A stretch of 44,786 nt of DNA, taken from contig PKXY01000032.1 in NCBI GenBank assembly GCA_003132505.1, positions 17,792 to 62,577 on the forward strand, in the 5' to 3' direction. Positions within the stretch are counted from its first letter, which is position 1, and every line of letters begins with the position of its first letter. Under the pieces are notes generated by a model. It made no database searches, was not told the DNA's origin, and saw only the letters and a list, made by a program, of their open reading frames with translations. The translations under genes were made by a program, and so were the position numbers. This stretch comes from Solirubrobacterales bacterium. Its GTDB lineage: Bacteria > Actinomycetota > Thermoleophilia > Solirubrobacterales > Solirubrobacteraceae. Below, in pieces: positions 32,689 through 40,190 of the stretch.

Positions 32689-32865
32689 GTCTGCGGCAGT
32701 CTAACGCGAGTCCGCGACGGCGAAGTCAGTGCCGCCGGGCGGTGGGCGGAGTCCTGAGGGTCATCGTGTGCCGCGACGGCTTGATCTGCCGGCCTCCTAC
32801 GATGGGCGGGGTGAGCTCGTCGCGGAACGTGGCACGTTCATTCAAGCTGGGCGCGCTCTCCTCCC

Positions 32866-33828
32866 GTGGGTAGCCGTTCGAAACCGGGCCGGCGGCTGGC
32901 GCGGGGAGCACGCGGTCGCGGTACGCCGTCGCCGTCTCGCAGTGGCGCTCGGCGGCGGCTGGTGGTCGTTTTGACAATCATCGTGGCAGTGGTTGCCTGG
33001 CAGCGTCTGGCCCCGAGCTCTGGTGGTCAGCCAGTCGATGGGTCAGCGTTTGCTGCGGGGGCCTGCGTGACGTTTGGGCCGACGTCTGGTGATCGTGGCG
33101 AGACGGTGTTTCTGGATGCGGGGCACGGCGGGATCGACCCCGGCGCTGTTGGCAGCACCGAGTCGGGGCAGACGATCGAGGAGGCCGATCTGACGCTTCC
33201 TGTCGAGCTCGATGCGATGGCGCTGCTGCGCGCCGATGGTTTTCGCGTGGTCGTCTCGCGGACGCGCAGCACCACCGTTCTGCGCCTCGGGCCGGGCGAT
33301 GTGTCCGGCGGCGAGCTCACGCTCCAAGGAGTCCACGACGATGTCGCTGCGCGGGCCAGGTGTGCCAACCTCGCCAAGGCAAGCGTCCTCGTCGGCATCT
33401 ACCTCGATGCCAGCAGCTCGCCGCAGAGCGAAGGGAGCCTCACGGCCTATGACCCGGACCGCCCGTTCTCGAGTGAAAGCCTTGCGCTCGCCGGGCTGCT
33501 GCAGCGCGACGTGCTCGCCGCAATGAACGCGCGGGGCTGGGACATCCCAAACGACGGTGTTCAGTCCGACAGCGGTCTCGGTTCCTACAACGGCAACGCG
33601 GCAGCCGGTGGGCTCGCGGCACTCGCCGGCGAATACCACCATCTGCTTCTGCTCGGCCCGGCGATGCGCGGCTTTTTCTCCACCCCGACCCAGATGCCTG
33701 GCGCCGTGATCGAACCGCTTTACGTCAGCGACCCGTTCGAGGGATCGATAGCTGACAGCCCGGGAGGCCAGATGGTCATCGCCCGCGGGATTGCGAACGC
33801 GATCGAGCAGTTCAGTCGAGGTGAGTGA
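32866..33828 (+). CDS. Amidase_3-like N-acetylmuramoyl-L-alanine amidase, atypical zinc site
   Basis: A 320-residue protein with a basic N-terminus and one membrane anchor (LVVVLTIIVAVVAW), so it faces outside. The Amidase_3 domain shows VFLDAGHGGIDPG (His87), EEADLTL (Glu106) and MPGAVIEPLYVS (Glu283). The third metal ligand, His in the usual SIHAN motif, is replaced: the aligned segment is LVGIYLDAS with Tyr179. The enzyme may therefore be inactive, or use a different metal geometry. Intact members cut the stem peptide from muramic acid. GTG 32866 has a weak ribosome site. Its 3' end is duplicated at 37539-37990. Confidence 0.82.
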   Translation: MGSRSKPGRRLARGARGRGTPSPSRSGARRRLVVVLTIIVAVVAWQRLAPSSGGQPVDGSAFAAGACVTFGPTSGDRGETVFLDAGHGGIDPGAVGSTESGQTIEEADLTLPVELDAMALLRADGFRVVVSRTRSTTVLRLGPGDVSGGELTLQGVHDDVAARARCANLAKASVLVGIYLDASSSPQSEGSLTAYDPDRPFSSESLALAGLLQRDVLAAMNARGWDIPNDGVQSDSGLGSYNGNAAAGGLAALAGEYHHLLLLGPAMRGFFSTPTQMPGAVIEPLYVSDPFEGSIADSPGGQMVIARGIANAIEQFSRGE

Positions 33829-33849
33829 CTCAGCGCAAGACTCGGCCGG
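33398..33849 (+). repeat. source copy of a 452-bp segmental duplication
   Basis: From the codon for Tyr179 of the amidase gene through its stop and the first nine codons of the transporter gene, this segment recurs at 37539-37990 in the same orientation at a constant offset of 4141 bases. I count about 15 mismatches and no gaps. Copy one sits in the intact gene context. Confidence 0.93.
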
Positions 33850-34522
33850 ACCCGGCAGGTCGGATCGAGCCGTAGGCTCCGCGGCGCGACGAGCTGCCAA
33901 GCGCGGAATCCCGCCGGCCAGACATCGGCGACTCGGGAAGCACTCCGATGAGGGGCCCGACCTCAGCGTGAGAGGGGGGCTGGCGGCGCTCAGCCTTGAC
34001 GCACTCTCGAGCGTTGCCTATGGGCCCCAGGCGATGGTGCTGGTGCTGGTCGCGGCCGGGACGGGCGCGTTGCGCTTCACGGTGCCGTTGACGTTGGTGA
34101 TCACCGGGATGCTGGCGCTGCTGGTGATCTCCTACACGCAGGTGATCGCGGCGCATCCGGAGGGCGGCGGCGCGTACGCGGTGGCGAAGCTCAACCTCGG
34201 TCGCATTCCCGCTCTGCTCGCGGCGGCGTCGCTGTTCGTCGATTACGTCCTCACGGTCGCCGTCAGCTTTGCGGCGGGTGCGGCGAGCCTCGGGAGCGTG
34301 TTCCCGGTCTTCGCGCATCACCTCCTGTTGGTGTGCCTGGTCGGGCTAGCGCTGCTGACGGCGATCAACATGTTCGGGATCGCCGAGTCGGCCAAGGCGC
34401 TGATGCTGCCGACCCTGGTGTTCATCGTAAGCATCCTCGCGGTGATCGTTGGCGGGCCGTTTCACTCGCGCGCTGTTGCGACGATCGGTTCGAACCTTGG
34501 CCCGATCCGCCTGAAGCGATGA
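33821..34522 (+). pseudogene. APC-family transporter, N-terminal third only
   Basis: A 233-residue frame from GTG 33821, overlapping the amidase end. After a hydrophilic lead it matches the start of large APC permeases: GGLAALSLDALSSVAYGPQA, HPEGGGAYAVAKLNLGRIPA and FVDYVLTVAVSFAAGAASLG, giving about five spans. It then stops at GSNLGPIRLKR. Intact relatives have about 12 spans and 600 or more residues, and no continuation is found in any frame downstream. A functional short form is unlikely. Family members move amino acids or potassium. Confidence 0.72.
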
Positions 34523-34770
34523 TCGTCGTGTTGATCCTGATGGTCGGCGCGCGCGCAATGTTCTGGCTGTTCTTCGCGCTGCTCGCCCTAGCGCTCATGT
34601 GCCTCTCGGGCGTCTGGGCGCTCATCGGTGGCCTCGTGTCGCTCGCGTCGCCATCAGCAGCCAAGAGTTGGCGACACGGCGCGCAGGGCCTGTGGCGCGC
34701 CACGATGGCGGTCGGCGCCATGACTGATCGGCATCGCCGCTGGCTACTGCCGAACCCGCCAGCGCGCTAG
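34519..34770 (+). CDS. small membrane protein
   Basis: An 83-residue frame from ATG 34519, overlapping the truncated transporter's stop (ATGA). Two adjacent hydrophobic spans (MIVVLILMVGARAMFWLFFA and ALALMCLSGVWALIGGLVSL) precede a basic C-terminal tail ending NPPAR. No family recognised. It may have arisen at the point where the transporter gene was cut, or be a native small gene. A hairpin follows 24 bases after the stop. Confidence 0.5.
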   Translation: MIVVLILMVGARAMFWLFFALLALALMCLSGVWALIGGLVSLASPSAAKSWRHGAQGLWRATMAVGAMTDRHRRWLLPNPPAR

Positions 34771-34793
34771 CCGCACGTTGTGACCAGCTGAGG

Positions 34794-34813
34794 CTGTTGC
34801 GGCGGCGCAACAG
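34794..34813 (+). terminator. hairpin terminator candidate
   Basis: CTGTTGCG at 34794-34801 pairs perfectly with CGCAACAG at 34806-34813 around a GCGG tetraloop, followed by TTCGACCTT. It lies just after the small membrane protein gene. Confidence 0.55.
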
Positions 34814-35183
34814 TTCGACCTTGGACGCCACCCACGCACGTCACCACTAGCCCCGGACCTGCCGGGTGCGCGCGCGTGTGCGCGCCTCTGCGGGGCGACA
34901 CCCGGGCCGGTGGACCATAGGGATGCGGGACCGGCAGACGGCCGCTGAGGCGACCCGATCCGACCTACTTGGCATCGACCGGAGGTGAGCGGGACGCCCG
35001 GCGCCGGGCCGCGGCCGATGAGCACGACCCGGACACCGGACGCCCGCTACTGCCCCAGCCGGCACCGCCGCGCGACGCCAAGAGGAGCGCCGCGCGACGC
35101 TCGGGTGTTTCAGGCGGTCGGACAGGCTGCTGCTTCTCGGGAAAGCAGCGGCCTGCGGCCGCATGTTGCCCACGGTTTCCTCG
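34814..35183. other. intergenic region without recognised gene
   Basis: About 370 bases between convergent transcription units. It is rich in GC and in chance arginine-rich frames. No motif, repeat or RNA gene was recognised. Confidence 0.4.
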
Positions 35184-37226
35184 CTAGAAACGGACGACAT
35201 CCTCAGCGCCCGACGCCCAGGTGAGAACGACGTCACCGTCGACGACGGCGCAGTCCGTCAAAGGGATGGGGTCGAGAGCTCGCTCGACAGTGGCGCTCAG
35301 AGCCACGACGGCCACGATGATGGTCTCCCCAACGCCCGCGTCGAATTCGAGCATCGGGGTCGCGGAGTGTGCGCCAAACGGGTTGCTGCGCTGCCGACGC
35401 GTGATGCTCGCGGAGCAATCACCCCTGACCGCAGCGATTGCGCTCTCCAAACCGCGCTTGTTCCTGGCAATGGCGCTCCGCGCCGTAGACTCGCCCACTG
35501 GCGGCTCATCGTCGGCGACTGCGTACCCGCCCAGTTCGAGCACCGCGGAGAGGGGTGTGACACATCGCACGAGGCGCGCCTCGACACCGAGCCGCGCGAC
35601 GCTCACCGTGTCGATGCGAACGTCCCACTTCTGCATCGCGGGCACAACCCGCAGCCACGGTCGGCGGCGCGACACTTGGATGCCCGGCGCGAGCGGCGGC
35701 ACCACGCTCGCGCGCCCTAGCGCAGCCGGGAGGACGGCCCATTGCCGGCGGCCTTCGACGACCTCCAAGGGATAGTGGGTGGACCGTGCGCAATGATCCG
35801 ACGCCTCGCTGCCGTGAAAGCGTCGCCGGAACCCGCGCGAGCCGTCCGGCTCGCGGAACACGACCTGCGCGTCAGCGTCAGCTGCGTCCTCCACATCAGG
35901 CGCGGTAGCGGTCGAATACGCGAGCTTGCGATAGTGAGCGTCCGCCGTAGCGCCGTGCTCCCACGGAAAGTGATCCGACCCGTGGTTATAGAGTCGGACG
36001 ATACCGTCCCGGTGTGTACCCTGCACGAGCCAACCAGGCACCGAGAGCGCGCGCTCGAAGTCGCCCCCGTCGATTGGCGCTGGGCATTCGGGTTCGGTCC
36101 AGACCGGGTGCGCGGAATCGATCGCGAGCCCGCAGAACCCCTTGGCTGCCCAATACGGAGAGGCTGGGCCGCTGTACCGCTGCGCGACCTCCGAAGCCGC
36201 GCCGTGCCAACCGACGGTCAACAGGTGCGAAACTGGATCCACGGCGCCGCGGTTCAGAAACTGCCGCAGGCAGGCACTGGAAATCCGCCGCAGCGTGCCC
36301 ATTGGCACCGACGACACGCCCAGACGGGCGGCGAGCCATAGCGGGGCACACGTCGCCATTCGGTATGTCAGGGACCTGCCGAAGTAAACCGGGCTCCCGT
36401 CGCTAGCGAACAGATATTGATACTCGGCGACGAACTCTCCAAGCCGGTTCGCGTAGCGTTCTGCCCGACCCGGGTCGTGCTCGCGGCCCCCCATGACCGC
36501 CCACATCGCGGTGTAGAACGCCATCGCCCACCCACAGTAATAGTCGAAGTGTCGGCCGAAGCCGTCGCTATACCATCCGTTTCCGATATACATGAGATCG
36601 ACGATGGTTAAGCTGCGGGTAATACGCTCGGCCGAGTGGCGTTGTCCGACGCTCCGCAGGAACTCGTGTATGACCACTGGGAACAGGAGCCAGTTGTTAC
36701 ACCACACGTCTCGGTTCCCCGCGTCGAAGAGCCACGCTGCAATGGCGCGCTGATCTGACCTATCGAGCCGGTCCCAGACCCAGGGTCGCGACTCGAAGAG
36801 ACCCAGGGCGATGCCGGCGGCCTCGACGATCGACTGACTGCAATCCGAGTGCGAAGGCCAGCCACGGCGTCCACGCGCGGATGCTCCGGCGCACAGACCG
36901 CGCCCGTATCGATCGATGAGGTGAGCCACGTCGCGGCCGCCAGCCCCGCGTATTCGATATGCGGCGAGCAAAAAGGGCCGCGCAAAGCCTTCGAGCCCAT
37001 CGAGATGCGAACCCGAGGCCGAGACAGGACCTGGCAGTCTGTACAGCGCGCCATTCCGCGAGGCATACGACTGAACCCCAGTTAGAAGGATGTCGGCGGT
37101 GTCCTCCCAGTACGTGCGATCTGCGCCTGTGAACGGAGAAAGCTCGTCGATCGCACCACCGCCGCTGCTTTCGAGCCGCCCATCTGGACGTGGTGCTTCG
37201 GGCACTGGCGCGATTGTAGCGTCCAT
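35184..37226 (-). CDS. DUF2264 domain protein
   Basis: A 680-residue protein from ATG 37226, without signal peptide. The N-terminal (alpha/alpha)-barrel part has LDGLEGFARPFLLAAYRIRG, WCNNWLLFPVVIHEFLRSVG and the signature GNGWYSDGFGRHFDYYCGWA (near residue 235). The C-terminal third is beta-rich. DUF2264 proteins are related to polysaccharide lyases and heparinases by fold and often accompany glycan degradation genes. The substrate is unknown. No transporter or other glycan gene lies beside it. Codon use is somewhat less GC-biased than its neighbours, suggesting transfer. Confidence 0.8.
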   Translation of the reverse strand: MDATIAPVPEAPRPDGRLESSGGGAIDELSPFTGADRTYWEDTADILLTGVQSYASRNGALYRLPGPVSASGSHLDGLEGFARPFLLAAYRIRGAGGRDVAHLIDRYGRGLCAGASARGRRGWPSHSDCSQSIVEAAGIALGLFESRPWVWDRLDRSDQRAIAAWLFDAGNRDVWCNNWLLFPVVIHEFLRSVGQRHSAERITRSLTIVDLMYIGNGWYSDGFGRHFDYYCGWAMAFYTAMWAVMGGREHDPGRAERYANRLGEFVAEYQYLFASDGSPVYFGRSLTYRMATCAPLWLAARLGVSSVPMGTLRRISSACLRQFLNRGAVDPVSHLLTVGWHGAASEVAQRYSGPASPYWAAKGFCGLAIDSAHPVWTEPECPAPIDGGDFERALSVPGWLVQGTHRDGIVRLYNHGSDHFPWEHGATADAHYRKLAYSTATAPDVEDAADADAQVVFREPDGSRGFRRRFHGSEASDHCARSTHYPLEVVEGRRQWAVLPAALGRASVVPPLAPGIQVSRRRPWLRVVPAMQKWDVRIDTVSVARLGVEARLVRCVTPLSAVLELGGYAVADDEPPVGESTARSAIARNKRGLESAIAAVRGDCSASITRRQRSNPFGAHSATPMLEFDAGVGETIIVAVVALSATVERALDPIPLTDCAVVDGDVVLTWASGAEDVVRF

Positions 37227-37329
37227 CCTGCGCTGTCTCAGGTGCGCTTACGTTCGGCGGGGCGCTGTGGTGAACATCGGTGCCACGCGCCCGCCGATCG
37301 GCGCGCGACCGCCCGCCTTTGCGAGCACG

Positions 37330-37538
37330 GCGAGATGGCCGCGCTCTCGCGAGCCTCAGCATCACGCCGGTCGAGCTCGACACGAGCCAGGGCGAGGCGT
37401 TCGACTTCGGCCTCGGTGCCTGCAAGATCACGCTCGACATCGGAGAGCTCGGCAGCAGCTCCCGCGTCGCTCAACGCGTCAAGCGACAGGGCGGCACGCC
37501 GCTCCTGCAAGGCGTCTAGGTTGGCTTGAGCCAGGCGC
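37330..37538 (-). pseudogene. coiled-coil protein remnant, truncated by the duplicated amidase segment
   Basis: On the minus strand the frame entering from the right reads ERLAQANLDALQERRAALSL, then AELSDVERDLAGTEAEVERL and ALARVELDRRDAE, a heptad-rich coiled coil of about 65 residues. Its upstream part is replaced at 37538 by the antisense of the duplicated amidase fragment, so no start exists. After about 37330 the frame turns to random composition. The original gene cannot be named; phage scaffold, SMC-like and AAA-associated coiled coils all look similar. Confidence 0.5.
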
Positions 37539-37990
37539 TCTACCTCGATGCCAGCAGCTCGCCGCAGAGCGAAGGGAGCCTCACGGCCTATGACCCGGAC
37601 CGCCCGTTCTCGAGTGAAAGCCTTGCGCTCGCCGGGCTGCTGCAGCGCGACGTGCTCGCCGCGATGAACGCGCGGGGCTGGGACATCCCGAATGACGGTG
37701 TTCAGTCCGGCCGCGGTCTCGGTTCCTTTAACGGTGACGCGGCAGCCGGTGGGCTCGCGGCACTCGCCGGCGAATACCACCATCTGTTGTTGCTTGGCCC
37801 GGCGATGCGCGGCTTTTTCTCCACCCCGACCCAGATGCCTGGCGCTGTGATCGAACCGCTTTACGTCAGCGACCCGTTCGAGGGATCGATAGCTGACAGC
37901 ACGGGAGGCCAGATGGTCATCGCCCGCGGGATTGCGAACGCGATCGAGCAGTTCAGTCGAGGTGAGTGACTCAGCGCAAGACTCGGCCGG
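37539..37990 (+). pseudogene. second copy of amidase 3' end (segmental duplication)
   Basis: This 452-bp segment is about 97% identical to 33398-33849. It encodes residues Tyr179 to the end of the amidase (YLDASSSPQ... to IEQFSRGE), including the catalytic-type Glu but lacking both remaining zinc ligands, His87 and Glu106. The frame opens at TTG 37526 in unrelated sequence, so it cannot make an enzyme. The duplicated part also carries the first nine transporter codons, then diverges after CTCGGCCGG. No inverted repeats, target duplication or transposase was seen at its ends. Confidence 0.88.
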
Positions 37991-38000
37991 GGGCGATAAG

Positions 38001-38024
38001 GGCAGACGAGATTGCCCGTCTGCC
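38001..38024 (-). terminator. hairpin downstream of the cyclic-nucleotide-binding gene
   Basis: GGCAGACG at 38001-38008 pairs with CGTCTGCC at 38017-38024 around an eight-base loop. It lies 34 bases past the minus-strand stop at 38058. There is only a weak T-rich flank, so it is a tentative terminator. Confidence 0.4.
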
Positions 38025-38057
38025 GATTCGGCGCCGTGCGCCAAGGCCCGCCGCTAA

Positions 38058-38474
38058 TCAGTCGACCCGTTCCTGTGCCTCACGGAGTCGCTTGACCATG
38101 AGCTTGAGCAACGGCCACAGGGTCTCAGGGTGCGACTTGGCGAACGACCGGAACACCGGTTGCGTCAACATCAACGCGCGCACCTCTGTGTCAGCCGTCA
38201 CCGTGGCGGAACGGACATTGGTACCGTCGATGAGTGCCATCTCGCCGAAGAAGTCGCCCGGACCGAGTGAGCTGACAGCGACGTCATGCACGGCGACGGT
38301 GGCCCGGCCGGTAGCGATGACTGTGAATATGCAGCCGAACTCCCCCGCGTCGGTGAGCGCCGTGCCCGCTGGGAACGTTCGATCGTGGACGTCCTTGGCA
38401 AGCTTGTGCAGGTCCTTCTTCGACACCGCATTGAACATCGACGTGGAGGCAAGCAACTCGGCGACGTCGGTCAT
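38058..38474 (-). CDS. cyclic nucleotide-binding (CRP/CNB-fold) protein without DNA-binding domain
   Basis: A 138-residue single CNB domain from ATG 38474; the frame opens at 38495. It begins MTDVAELLASTSMFNAVSKK and has FPAGTALTDAGEFGCIFTVI followed by the phosphate-binding cassette GDFFGEMALIDGTNVRSATV (near residue 75-95), where GE and R are the cNMP-contact residues. No helix-turn-helix follows; a short helical tail ends the protein. Stand-alone CNB proteins of this kind occur widely in actinobacteria. It may sense cAMP and act on a partner protein. Confidence 0.87.
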   Translation of the reverse strand: MTDVAELLASTSMFNAVSKKDLHKLAKDVHDRTFPAGTALTDAGEFGCIFTVIATGRATVAVHDVAVSSLGPGDFFGEMALIDGTNVRSATVTADTEVRALMLTQPVFRSFAKSHPETLWPLLKLMVKRLREAQERVD

Positions 38475-38744
38475 GCCGAGATCGTAGACGAACATCCAGA
38501 AGCGAATCGAGTCCCACGGCGCTGGCCCGAGTTGGCTGCTGGCCTGAATCCTTGACGGACTGCCTCCGCCAGACGCCCGCGCGTCCGACCTAGCACCACG
38601 TTCTTAGCCCGACGCCCGATCCGTCGCGGATTGCCGGACGCAAGCGCGTCCAGGTCGCTGGAGAGTCGAGTCGCTTGGTAGGGAGTGCTCGTCGGCGACC
38701 GTCGTCGAGCACATCGTGTGTCCCCTTTCGTCAGTACCCACGCT

Positions 38745-39008
38745 CTAGCCGCGGCTTCTCGTGTGTCGGAGGCCCCACACGATCAGCATCGAGAACACGA
38801 TTGAAAGCAGCAGGCCGGCGCCATGCCGGTGCAACGCGTACCAGGAGAACAGGCCTGCTGCGAACGAGCCAACGAGCCCGACGGCGATCGTCATTCCGAT
38901 TCCCATCGGATCAGGTCCCGGGAGTAGGAATCGAGCGAGCCCCCCGACGACAAGTCCGATCATTGCGAGTAGGAGGAGGAAAAGCAGAAGGTCCAAGGTC
39001 CGCCCCAT
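38745..39008 (-). CDS. GlsB/YeaQ/YmgE-type small membrane protein
   Basis: An 87-residue, three-span protein from ATG 39008. The signature GLVVGGLARFLLPGPDPMGI and then GLVGSFAAGLFSWYALHRHG matches the transglycosylase-associated (YeaQ/YmgE) family, small stress-related membrane proteins of unknown mechanism. A final span (LLLSIVFSMLIVWGL) precedes a basic tail. It is divergent from the gene at 39054, and the SOS-type palindrome lies 27 bases upstream of its start, so it is one candidate for that control. Confidence 0.85.
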   Translation of the reverse strand: MGRTLDLLLFLLLLAMIGLVVGGLARFLLPGPDPMGIGMTIAVGLVGSFAAGLFSWYALHRHGAGLLLSIVFSMLIVWGLRHTRSRG

Positions 39009-39034
39009 TATCCCTGTTGGCTGCCCTTGACAAG

Positions 39035-39056
39035 CATGCGAACGTACGTTCGCATG
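39035..39056. promoter_or_regulatory. perfect 22-bp palindrome with LexA/SOS-box core
   Basis: The core CGAACGTACGTTCG at 39039-39052 matches the Gram-positive/actinobacterial LexA box (CGAAC-N4-GTTCG), and the symmetry extends four further bases on each side. It lies between divergent genes, next to TTGACA at 39028-39033 and touching the start of the plus-strand gene at 39054. Binding there should block initiation. The match is exact by eye; regulation is inferred. Confidence 0.6.
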
Positions 39057-39377
39057 ACGAGTCAGGGATCAGCTTATTCGCGCTTCCGACGAGCACTCCA
39101 GACTGGCAGTCTCCCGCTCGTGCGCGCCGCAGCCGCCGAGCTTCCGACGGTCCGGCTGGACGACGCCCTCCGCGTGTGCCTGCTGATCCGCGACCACGAC
39201 CCTGAGCACTACGAGCGTGCCGCTCTCCGCTGGGTCGGGCGGTTCGCCCTCGAAGCGCGCGATGCCACGTTGGCCGACGTTCGGGCGGCGGCCGACGCTC
39301 TCGCCCGGCTGCCTGACGACGCAGCCGATGCGATGGCGGACCTAGAGCGACTGTGCGTTGCTCACCGATTGGGCTAG
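39054..39377 (+). CDS. conserved actinobacterial hypothetical protein
   Basis: A 107-residue helical protein. ATG 39054 is the last plausible start; TTG 39027 and ATG 39036 are in frame upstream but lie in the palindrome region. SAYSRFRRALQTGSLPLVRA followed by LPTVRLDDALRVCLLI, YERAALRWVGRFALEAR and LARLPDDAADAM is a recurring pattern in actinobacterial proteins of unknown function. No DNA-binding or catalytic motif. There is no ribosome site before any start, so translation could be leaderless. The SOS-type box at its start suggests damage control. Confidence 0.72.
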   Translation: MTSQGSAYSRFRRALQTGSLPLVRAAAAELPTVRLDDALRVCLLIRDHDPEHYERAALRWVGRFALEARDATLADVRAAADALARLPDDAADAMADLERLCVAHRLG

Positions 39378-39441
39378 CTTGTGGCCGGGCGTCGCGAGCG
39401 TCGCGACTACGACGACAAAAGAGAGAGCGGGGAGATCCACG

Positions 39442-39879
39442 ATGGCGATCGTGCAACGCAATGTCCAGATCAAGGCCTCGCCGCAGGAGACCATGGCGCT
39501 CTTGAGCGATGCCAGTCGATGGCCGGACTGGTATCCGGGCATGACCGAGATCGACATCGTTCCCCCCTTCCCCGAGGAAGGGGGCAAGGTTGCCTTCAAG
39601 GTGAAGTCGGCAGGTTTGTCCATGCCGATCACCGAGACGGTTCTCGACTACCAGCCGGGCAAGCTGCAGCTTTTCCAAATGGACGGCATGCTGTTGGGCC
39701 GCGCTCGCTGGGAACTCACCCCGGAAGGCGATGGAACACGCCTGACCACGACGTTCGACTACGCGCTGCCGGGCGGCGTGTTCGGCAAGCTCGCTGATGC
39801 CCTCATCGTTAAGCGCCTGAATGCCAAGAGCCTCCAAGAAGCTCTCCACAACTTCAAAGAGCTTGTCGAACGGCAGTAG
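39442..39879 (+). CDS. SRPBCC family (polyketide cyclase/START-like) protein
   Basis: A 145-residue protein from ATG 39442 with GGGGAG upstream. The SRPBCC fold is visible as VQRNVQIKASPQETMALLSD then ASRWPDWYPGMTEIDIV, DYQPGKLQLFQMDG, and a C-terminal helix SLQEALHNFKELVERQ. Such proteins bind hydrophobic ligands in a deep cavity; ligand and role are unknown. Cytoplasmic. It is 46 bases ahead of the MoaD-like gene on the same strand and could share its transcript. Confidence 0.85.
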   Translation: MAIVQRNVQIKASPQETMALLSDASRWPDWYPGMTEIDIVPPFPEEGGKVAFKVKSAGLSMPITETVLDYQPGKLQLFQMDGMLLGRARWELTPEGDGTRLTTTFDYALPGGVFGKLADALIVKRLNAKSLQEALHNFKELVERQ

Positions 39880-39925
39880 GCGGCGTCGACGCCATCGGGC
39901 TTGTGCGCGCGCGTAGGATTGCGCG

Positions 39926-40186
39926 ATGGCCGTGGTGCGCGTTCGGGGACCGCTGCGCAACCTCGCGGGAGGTCTGGCGGAGCATCAGCTGGAGGGAGCA
40001 ACGGTGGTTGCGCTGCTTCGAGAGCTGGAGCGCGGGCACCCGGGTGTGGGTGGATGGATCCTCGACGAGCGCGGCAGGATCCGCCGCCACATCAACGTGT
40101 TCGTGAATGGTGAGCGTGGTGGCGAGGCGACGGCGGTGCGGCCGGGCGACCGCGTCGAGGTGCTGCCGGCGATAACGGGAGGCTGA
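39926..40186 (+). CDS. MoaD/ThiS family sulfur-carrier-like protein
   Basis: An 86-residue beta-grasp protein ending in Gly-Gly (LPAITGG). The order is VVRVRGPLRNLAGG, ATVVALLRELERGHPGVGGW, RRHINVFVNGE and PGDRVEVLPAI. This follows MoaD closely. The window's other MoaD-like protein (606-881) is related but not close. The next gene starts four bases later and encodes a BNR-type propeller, a pairing I believe recurs in bacteria and suggests a specialised sulfur carrier rather than molybdopterin synthesis. Confidence 0.85.
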   Translation: MAVVRVRGPLRNLAGGLAEHQLEGATVVALLRELERGHPGVGGWILDERGRIRRHINVFVNGERGGEATAVRPGDRVEVLPAITGG

Positions 40187-40190
40187 GAGA

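Noticed and set aside
33398-37990. Composite transposon bounded by the two 452-bp copies
   Set aside because: No transposase, inverted ends or target-site duplication seen; the repeats are gene pieces, not insertion sequences.
37539-38044. Minus-strand frame across the duplicated amidase segment joined to the coiled coil
   Set aside because: The right part is the antisense of the amidase fragment (the same antisense peptide appears at the source copy), so it is not a real N-terminus; only the coiled-coil part is kept.
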